A stretch of DNA of 47,784 nt, taken from Symbiodinium natans. Its lineage: Eukaryota; Sar; Dinophyceae; Suessiales; Symbiodiniaceae. Where the stretch lies: positions 297,473-345,256 of the forward strand of contig CAJNDS010002604.1 of NCBI GenBank assembly GCA_905221605.1, written 5' to 3'. The position numbers were made by a program, and so were the translations under genes. The notes under the pieces are model-generated. The model worked only from the letters and a program-made list of their open reading frames with translations. It was not told where the DNA came from and ran no database searches. This document shows positions 11,601 to 20,600 of this stretch, in pieces (the stretch's first letter is position 1; each line of letters begins with the position of its first letter).

Positions 11601-14600
11601 AGGTGTAGTGCTTAAGGTTGTAGGGATTTGGGGTTGTGTTGTTCTTGGGGCGACAGCTCAGAAATAGTTGCTTCGCACTTGGACCCATCTGCCAATATTG
11701 CAGAGGGATATGGAGCCCTTGCCTTAACCCTTTCCACACCCGCCTTGTTCAACGGCCCATGCTTCAGCAACCCTTAACTCTGCAAGCCCTGGACCCTAAA
11801 CCCTAAACCCAACCCTAAACCTTAAACCTTAAACCCTAAACCCTAAACCCTAAACCCAGCCCTAAACCCTAAACCCTAAACCCTAGCCCCGCACGCCGAA
11901 CTCTAGGCCAGAAGCTTGAACCTCCTGCAGTAGGGCTGTGAAGAAGCCTCCCAAGCCCTGAGAAACCTACACCCTAAGCCCTACGAGCCCCAAACCCTAA
12001 ACCCTAAACCTTAAAACCTAAACCCTAAACCCTAAACCCAAAACCCTGAACCCGAAACCCTAAACCCTAAACCCTAAACCCCCCCTCCCTCCCCACATTC
12101 CCCAACTTTGCGGCCCGTTTTGTTCGCAGGCGGCAGAGGCGTCTGCACCTCTGAAGCCGGCGGGGGCCCTGGCCCCCACCAACGGGTTTTGGGGTTAGGG
12201 GTTCAGGGGTTTAGGGTTTAGGGATTAGGGTTTAGGGTTTAGGGTTTAGGTTTTAGGGTTTTAGGGGCTTAGGGTTTAGGGTTTGGGGTTTGGGGTTCAG
12301 GGTTTAGGGTTGAGGGTTAAGGGGTTCACGGAATTACCGAAAGGCGCCTCGGGGCTTCTTGAGGCCTTGTAATGCAAGCTTTTGGGGGCCAGATGCGTGG
12401 GTGAGACTAAACCCACCAGACCCTACATTCCTAAGGCCCAAGCCACAAACCCTAAATGCTAAACTTACCCTGAGCCTTACATTCCTAAGCCCTAAGCTAA
12501 ACATCCCGAGCCATGAAGCACCTCAACCCCCAAGCCTTAAACCCTAAACCCTAAACCCCAAACCCGTCAACCCCCAAGCTTGTTCACTCACTCGCAGGTT
12601 TCGCCGAGAACTGTCGACCGCCTTCTGGGGGCACGGCCTGTGCGCCTGCCTCCGAAGCAGGCGGTTGGTTGAGGGTTTTTGGGGTTTTGGGGGTTTGGGG
12701 TTTAGGCTTTTGGGGTTTAGGGTTTAGGGTTTAGGGTGGGTTTAGGGTTTAGGGTTTAGGGTGGGTTTAGGGTTTAGGGTTTTGGGTTTGGGGTTTAGGG
12801 TTCAGGGTTTAGGGTTTAGGCTTTTGGGGTTTGGGGTTGTTTGTTTGCTTGCTTGCTTCAACTCGGCAGGAAACCCTATTAAACCCCTAAGCGGTCTAGC
12901 TCGGGCCTGGCAAGGCCCGGACTTTGAACCCCGAATGGGTTTAGGGTTCAGGGTTCAGGGTTTAGGGTTCAGGGTTCAGGGTTTCGGGTTTAGGGTTCAG
13001 GGTTCAGGGTGCAGGGACCTTTTAAAGGGTGCTCTGTTGGTGTGTCTTCCATTGGGCACCGACTAAACCCGAGGATTTCTTCAAAAGGGTTTAGCGTTTA
13101 GGGGCCCAGCTAAAAACCCTAAGCCCCAAAGAGCTGTCCTTCCGCCCCGGGCTGCTACATTTTGGAGTTCTCTGTCGAATAAACAGGGTTTACCATGCAA
13201 CCGACTATGCTTCATGCCCAAGAGAAGTGTAGAAAGCACGTTCAGACCCTAAACCCGAGACCCGAGACCCTAAGCCCTAAACCCTAAACCCTAAACCTTG
13301 AACCCGAAACCCTAGACCCGAAAGTGGCTTAAACCATCCTGAAGACCAATTGTGTTCACCAAAAGGCGTTGACCAAAGGTGTCAAGGAGACTGGCTTGCT
13401 CGCCACCCGGCTCGGCGCTTGGCCTGTCCACGGCAAGGGCTGAGGTTTAGGGTTTAGGGTTTAGGGTTTAGGGTTTAGGGTTTAGGGTTTAGGGTTTAGG
13501 GTTTAGGGTTTAGGGTTAGGGTTTAGGCTTTAGGCTTTCGGCTTTCGGCTCTAGGCTTTGGGCCCGAGGGATGTTCAATATTTTCCCTTAGTTGGGTTGA
13601 AGAGGCTCATATTCAGGAGTGTTTTTTTGAGAGGGCCTAATAAATTAAGGGCCAACCTGGAGGATCAAGATGAGTTGCAATGAAGAGCCCAGGCTTAGGG
13701 TTCAGGGTTTAGGGTTTAGGGTTCAGGGTTTGGGGTTTGTGTGTTGAGGTTTATAGGGTTTAGGGTTTAGGGTTTAGGGCTTAGAGAGCCTCAAGCCCCG
13801 AAATAAACCTAAACGCGAGCAGCCCGAAGCCTCCAGAACCCTGAGCCCTGAACACCTGAAGCCGCAGCCGCAAAAGAAAGCAACCCTGAACCCTAAACCT
13901 TAAACCCTAAACCCTAAACCCCAACCCCAAACCCAAACCCTAAACCCTAAACCCTAAACCCCAAACCTAAACCCTAAACCCTAAACCCCCAACCAAGGCG
14001 TTCCCTCCCGGCCTGGTCATGTCGGGAGGCCGTCATCGAGGCAGCGGGCCGTCACCAGGCGCCACGGGGGTTACGGTAGGGTTTAAGGTTTAGGGTTTAG
14101 GGTTTAGGGTTCAGGGTTTAGGCTTTAGGGTTTAGGGTTTGGGGTGCCTTTCGTAACGTGGAGCGGCTTCCGTCAGTCAGGTGACGCTCGTTGTTGGCGA
14201 GACGGGCTGCGGCAAGTCCACACAGGCAGAGTGGATGTTTCGGGGCAGTTCGGGGGTTCAGGGTCCAGGGGTTCAGAGGGCAGAGGGTTTAGGGTTTAGG
14301 GTTTAGGGCTGAGGGCTTAGGGTGCAGGTTTTAGCCTCAAGAAAATAGTTTAGATGAGTTTGGGGCTTTACGGGCTAAAAAAGGGTCGAAGCCCTTCCTG
14401 TGAAGGGGGCGCGCCGACCCGGTAGCCTTGCATCCTGCAGTGGGCCACATTGCAAGCTTAAACCCGAAGCCCTAGGGTTTAGGGTTTAGGGTTTAGGGTT
14501 TAGGGTTTAGAGTTTAGGGTTTAGGGTTTAGGGTTTAGGGTTTAGGGTGAACCCTAAACCCGAAGTGTGAGAGGAGGGCGGCACCCATGCGCTTCCCAAA

Positions 14601-17600
14601 ATACGGATCCTATGACCCTCATGGGACTCTGATGGGGTGCTCCACAGGGTGGGGTAAGACAATAGCCCCTACCCTCGGGACCCTCCTGGCAAGCAGGCTT
14701 TCGTTTGGAGCTACCGAAAACCTAAACCTCCCTCCTCCCCCCACCCCCCCCCCTCCCCCCCCCCCAAAAAAAAAACCAAGACAAAAAGCAACAACAAATT
14801 ACAGAAAGCAAGCTGCAGACAGAAAACCTGAACCACAGGTTTTAAACCTAAGCCCTAAGTACCAGGGTCCCTAAACCCTCCCCCGCAAAAAAAGACAACC
14901 AAGCTCACGCCTAAGACTCCTTTGCCTTCTGCCTAGACCCGACACCTTCCCCTAAGGGTCCGTGTACCTATATAGTATATGCTTGGGGCTTAGGGTTTAG
15001 GGTTTTGGCTTGAATTCGGATATAGGGTTTAGGGGTGTATATGCTTGGGCCCTAAAGCTACTATATGGGAGCCCCACTATGGCCAAGTATATACTATAGA
15101 GGTACATCCCTAAACCCTAAACCCTAAACCCTAAACCCTAAACCCTAAACCCTAAACCCTAAACCCTAAACCCTAAACCCTAAACCCTAAACCCTTAGGG
15201 CTCAACACTGAAGTGAAGACGAGGTTCCACAGTCCCTGCTCGAGGCAGGCCCAGCGCTTCGTGGGAGCGGGGGTTTAAGGTTTAGGGTTTAGGGTTTAGG
15301 GTTTAGGGTTTAGGGTTTAGGTGGTGACGGCAACGGGTTTAGGGTTTAAGGGGAGGGTTAAGGGTGAAGGGTTTGGGGTTGAGTGCTAGGCAGAAGGGGT
15401 GTTAACATGTTCGGCCCTTCCTTTAAACTCAAAACCCGGAAGGCCCTAAACTTTACCTAAACCCTAAACACTAAACCCTAAACCCTAAACCCTAAACCCC
15501 AAACCCTAAACCCTAAACCCTAAACCCTAAACCCTAAACCTTATGAACCTTGCACCCCAAGATGGATCCCCAACCTTGGAGGGTTACGTGGAAGGCAGTT
15601 GTCCAGGGTTTGGGGGTGGGGGGGGGGGGTTTGGGTTTAGGGTTTAGGGTTTAGGGTTTAGGGTTCAGGGTTTAGGGTTTAGGGTTTAGGGTTTAGGGTT
15701 TAGGGTTTAGGGTTTAGGGTTTAGGGTTTAGGGTTTAAAGTTTAGGGTTTAGGGTTTATGGTTTAGGGTATAGGGTTTAGGGTATAGGGTTTAGGGTTTA
15801 GGGTTTAGGCTTCAGGGCTTAGGGGGTGTAGGGTTTAGGTCCAGGTTTCAGAGTTGGACTCTGAGCCGTCAGGCTTTGGGGGTTAGGTTCTTTCGGTGAC
15901 ACGTTTTTTTGCCCTAGCCCCTTGAACCCTAAACATCGGTAAACCCCAACACCCTCAAAGGCTGAAACCCCCAAACCCTGAAAACCCCAAGAGCCCGCCT
16001 AAAGGCCCTGAACCCTCAACCCTAAGCCCTTAACCCAAAACCCAAAACCCTAAACCCTAAACCCCAAACCCTGAACCCTAAACCCCAAACCCTAAACCCA
16101 ATATGTAGAAAGAATCCCGAAGCCCACTATTCCAGGACTTCCCGGATGCCAACATCATCGTTACTCAGCCACGCAGGATATCGGTCCGCTGCCTACGCTG
16201 TTTGGGGGGCTTCGAAGGTTTGAGGGCTTAGGGTTTAGGGTTTAGGGTTTAGGAGGTTTGGGGTTTAGGGAACCCTCGGGATGTTCACCTTTTTCCTAAC
16301 AGTCCTTAATAGGGATTCTAGTCCCCCTGTTACAATGCCTGTTAAGGGCTGTTCGTATAAGTGGCAACGTCGCAACCCTAAGCCCGAAACCCGAAACCCT
16401 AAACCCGAAACCCGAAACCCTGAATCCCCTCCTAGAGGCGCTGTCGCTGGCACACCGCATCGCCCAGGAGCGCTAGGGTTTAGTGTTTAGGGTTTAGGAA
16501 CCCTGAACCCGAAGCGATGTTCTTGGATTAGGGATGTGGGGTCAAAACCTTCTAGGGTCTGAGGCTTTAGGTTTTAGGTCTCAGCTTTCAGGGTTCCAGG
16601 CTTTCAGAGTTGAGGCTTCCGGGTTCGGTTTTAGTTTTTTTTTTTTTTTGAGGGGGGGGGGGGGGGGAGGGTTGGGGGGGTTTAGGGGGGGTTTAGGGTT
16701 TAGGGTTTCGATTTTAGGGTCCTAGTAGGGCGTGCCAAACTGAAGCGCACTGAAGCGGACATGTTGCTTTGAAACGAAAGAAGGCCTTGTCTTGATGTAT
16801 GGTGGTTCGGACCCTACACCCTAAACCCTAAACCCTAAACCCTAAACCCTAAGCCCTAAACCCTAAACCCTAAACCCTAAACCCTAAACCTTTCATGAAC
16901 TCTTCACTGAAGCCACCTATGAGTTGTGGCACTTGGGGTCGCTTGGAGCACTTGGGGCAGTTGGGGTCGCTTTGGGGTCAGACTTGGGACTGGGGTTTAG
17001 GGTTTAGGGTTTAGGGTTTAGGGTTTAGGGTTTAGGGCTTAGGGTTTAGGGTTTAGGGTTTAGGGAAATATTTGGGAGAACTGGGAAGACCCGGGTTGCT
17101 TGGATCAAGTGGGTCGCTTGCGACAGTTAGAGGTCACTCGGGTGACTTAGGATACGTGGCACGCTTTCGTCACCACTGGGAACATTTGTGTTGCTCGGGT
17201 CACCGGGGACACTCGGATCACCTGTGTTACGAGCTTCACTTGGGGCCCTTGGGTCACTCTGGTCACTTGTTGACACCTCAAGACACGCTTGGGACCTTGG
17301 TGTCACTTGGGGGTTTCGAACACTGGGGGCGCTTGGGGCACGCTTTGGTCTCTTGGGTCACTTTGGGGACACCTCATTGACTCGGTCACTTGGGACACTT
17401 AGGTCACCTGGATCACGTGGGAGAATTGGGTCATGCGGTATGCCGCAGGGACCGTCGCTTGGGACGTTGGGGCCACTTGGGCAATTGGGACTAGTTGCAC
17501 TGGGGGCCCTGGGCTCACATGAAAGACGTGGGAGCACTGGGGATGCCCTTACGTGTGCTGGATGGGTTGCTTGGGTTTAGGGTTTAGGGTTTAAGGTTGA

Positions 17601-20600
17601 GGGTTTAGGGCTTAGGGTTTAGAGTGACTTGGGACGTTGGGTCACTTGGGGCTCTTGAGGCACTTGGGCCACTTAGGAGCACTTGGAACACTTGGGTCAC
17701 TCGGACACTGGGGGGGCACTTGGGTCGCTTTAGGGTTTAGGTTTCAGGGGTAAAGGGTTTAAGGTTAAGGGCTGTTGTTGGCTGTGTAGGTATTATGATC
17801 CTAAACCCTCAACCCTCAACCCAGGGCTTCGGTTTCAGGGCTTCGCTAAGCTCTGGCTGGGGGGGGTGGGGGGGGGGGGGGGGGGGGGGGGGGGGTGGGG
17901 GGGTTAGGGTTTTAGGGTTTAAGGGTTCAGGGGTTCTAGATAGTTTTGAAGTTTTGCGGGGTTGGGATGGCGTTTTGTTGGGGGGGGGGGGGGGTTGTGG
18001 TTGGCAAGCAGCATCATCACTGAAGTTCCCAGCCCCAAAAACCCTAATCTCGCTTAAGCTCTCTACCCAAACTCTTCTCCTACTATTTCAGGCGTTCAGT
18101 CCTAAGGACGGAGGTTTTTTGGGAACCGTGTGACATCAGGAGCGAGACGAGGGCGTCGGAAGTGTGGCCGCTTGCCTGAGAAGCAGGGCTTGAAACGCAG
18201 GGCGTTAAGACTAAAAACTGAACAGGCCTGAAGGGGTTGAGGGTTTATTGGTTTACTGCAAGGTTTAGGGTTTAGGGTTTACGGTTTAGGGTTTAAGGCT
18301 TTGGGTTTCGGGCTGGGGTTTAAGGTTTAGGGTTTAGGGTTTAGGGCCTTAGGTTTTAGGGTTTAGGGCTTAGGCCTTAGGGTTTAGGGTTTTAGGGCTT
18401 AGGGTGTAGGGATTGGGGTTTTAGGGTTTCGGGTGTAGGGCCAGTATGCAGCCCGTCAAGCTGCATCTTTGCGAGGTAGTTGTATCCGGAGACCTCAGTC
18501 GGCTGAAGTTTTGCAGTGTTTCGCACGTGCGCAAGAAGGGACGAGTGATTTTTTTGGAGAAATCTTTGGGACCTCACCGGTTGTGTCGGTTTAGGGTTTA
18601 GGGTTTAGGGTTTAGGGTTTAGGGTTTAGGGGTCGGTCTGGTAGGTCGGTCTGGTAGACCTGAGTCGATGGGCTGAAGAGAAGGAACCACCGCGCCTGCA
18701 GCCCCTAAAGCCCTAAAACCCTAAAACCCTAAAGCTCTAAAATCCTAAAATCCTAAAACCCTAAAACCCTGACACCCTACTAGAACCCTAAAACCTTAAA
18801 ACCCTAAAACCCTAAAACCCTAAAGTCTTGGGGTCGCCTTTTGAGACGAAAGCCCCGCCTTGCTTCCCTTGCAGGTGGGTTACTCAGTCCACCTGGACCA
18901 CCAGAGCCAGGGACTTCCGTGGGGGGAAGGGTTTAGGGTTTAGGGTTTAGGGTGTAGGGTTTAGGGTGCAGGGTTTAGGGTTTAGGGTTTAGGGTTTAGG
19001 GAAGGGGGGCAGGGAGGGGGCGGCTTTCTCATGCCAGGGCGTGGTCAAGGGCCTCCTACACCCTAAACCCTAAACCCTAAACCCTAAACTCTAAACCCTA
19101 AACCCTAAACCCTAAACCCTAAACCCCAAACCCCAAACCCCAAACCCCAAACCCTCAACCCAAAGTGTCCAGGGTCGGGTGCTGGGAAGTTCTGAACTTC
19201 AGCGGCCGTCATCAGGGATCATTGGAACACAGCTGGTTTCTTTGCAGGGAATGAGCCATACCGGTTCTTAGCTTGGAATTAGGAAACTCGGTTCCTTGTA
19301 TTCCCCTATATACACCCTTTCAAGGGTTCTTTAGGAGACCTCGTCCCTGCTTTCCCTACTAAGAAGCCAGCAAGGAACGACTCATGGCAGTGACCGTATT
19401 CGTCATTGCCTTAAACCCTCCTGAGCCCGCAAGCCCACTAGCCCTAAAACCCCCAAACCTTATGAACCTTAAGTTTCATAAACCCTACACCTTAAAAACT
19501 AAACCCTAAACCCTTAACCCTAAACCCTAAACCCGAAACCCTAAACCCTAAACCCTAAACCCTAAACCCTAAACCCTTACCGTTACAGCTCGCTGGAGGG
19601 CTTGTGTTGGGGAGCTGCAGGCTCCAGTCAGTTTCCTTCCCCCTCCCCCTATTCGGGAGGAGGGTTTGGGGTCTAGGGTTTAGGGTTTAGGGTTTAGGGT
19701 TCAGGGTTTAGGGGTATAGGGTTTTAGACTTAGGAGGGCTTTTAGAGGGTTTAGGTCATTTTTTCCATCCCGAGGTCAAGAGCCTGTCGCTCCGTGATTG
19801 CGAGCCTCAAGCCCCAACAAGAGTTCGCGAGATTCTCGCCCCGTGGCTCGTCGTATCATAAAGTCTCCTCCGCTCCTACACCCTTCAAAGCCTAAACGGA
19901 CTAAATGTCCAGCAACCCTAAAACCGAAAACTCTAAGACCCTAAGACCCTAAGACCCTAAAACCCTAAAACCCTAAAATCCTAAAACCGTAAAACCCTAG
20001 AACCCGAAAAGCCTCAAGGCCCCTCAAAGGCTCAGCGCAGACCCAGCTGCTCATAACCCTAAAACCCTAAACCCCCCACCCTAAACCCCTAACCCTAAAC
20101 CCTAAACCCTAAACCCTAAAAACCTCAAAGGCTCAGCGCAGACCCAGCTGCTCGTCTGCACCGCCGGAGTTCTGCGACGCCGGCTCCTGGAGGACTGATG
20201 CCAGGGTTTAGGGTTTAGGGTTTAGGGTTTAGGGTATAGGGGTTCTTGTAGGGGTTTGGGGTTTAGGGGTTTGAGGGTTAGGGGTTTTAGGGATTAGGGG
20301 TTTAGGGGTTTAGGGTTTAGGGGTTTAGGGTTTTAGGGGTTTGAGGGGTTTCGGGTTTAGGGGTTTAGGGTGTAGGGTAGGGGATGAGGGCCTGAGTTCA
20401 GGAACTTGTAGTATGTAGGTCACTGGATTCTCCTAACAGCAATCGGCTCAGATCCCTGCTCTCCGAGCCCAGAACAGGGAGATGGTGAGGCTGGAGGGGT
20501 TCGGATGTTCCAGGCCCAAACAAAAACTCCCAAACCCCTAAACCCCTAAACTTTAAACCCCTAAACCCTAAACCCCAAACCCTAAGCCCCCAGACCCCAA

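Larger units (their letters stand above)
10260..13997. repeat. Telomere-like arrays upstream of the helicase core
   Basis: 11100-11215 (CCCCAAA then CCCTAAA), 11340-11465, 11795-11885, 11995-12085, 12195-12325, 12715-12985, 13440-13520 and 13890-13990. Between them 12136-12194 reads AAEASAPLKPAGALAPTNG after a GCAG acceptor and 11660-11730 is open (SEIVASHLDPSANIAEGY). Both are weak exon candidates. Confidence 0.8.
14226..18139. repeat. Arrays inside helicase introns, including a 9-mer minisatellite
   Basis: TTTAGGG or CCCTAAA at 14475-14550, 15110-15195, 15270-15330, 15460-15545, 15630-15830, 16820-16890 and 16992-17065. From about 16925 to 17720 a degenerate repeat of roughly CACTTGGGT takes over. 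G-runs occur at 16652-16667, 17858-17900 and 17978-17993. All of this would be intronic if the helicase model is right. Confidence 0.8.

Noticed and set aside
17188-17580. 130-codon frame with LGxLG repeats
   Set aside because: It arises from a 9-base minisatellite that keeps the frame; frames on either side are equally open.
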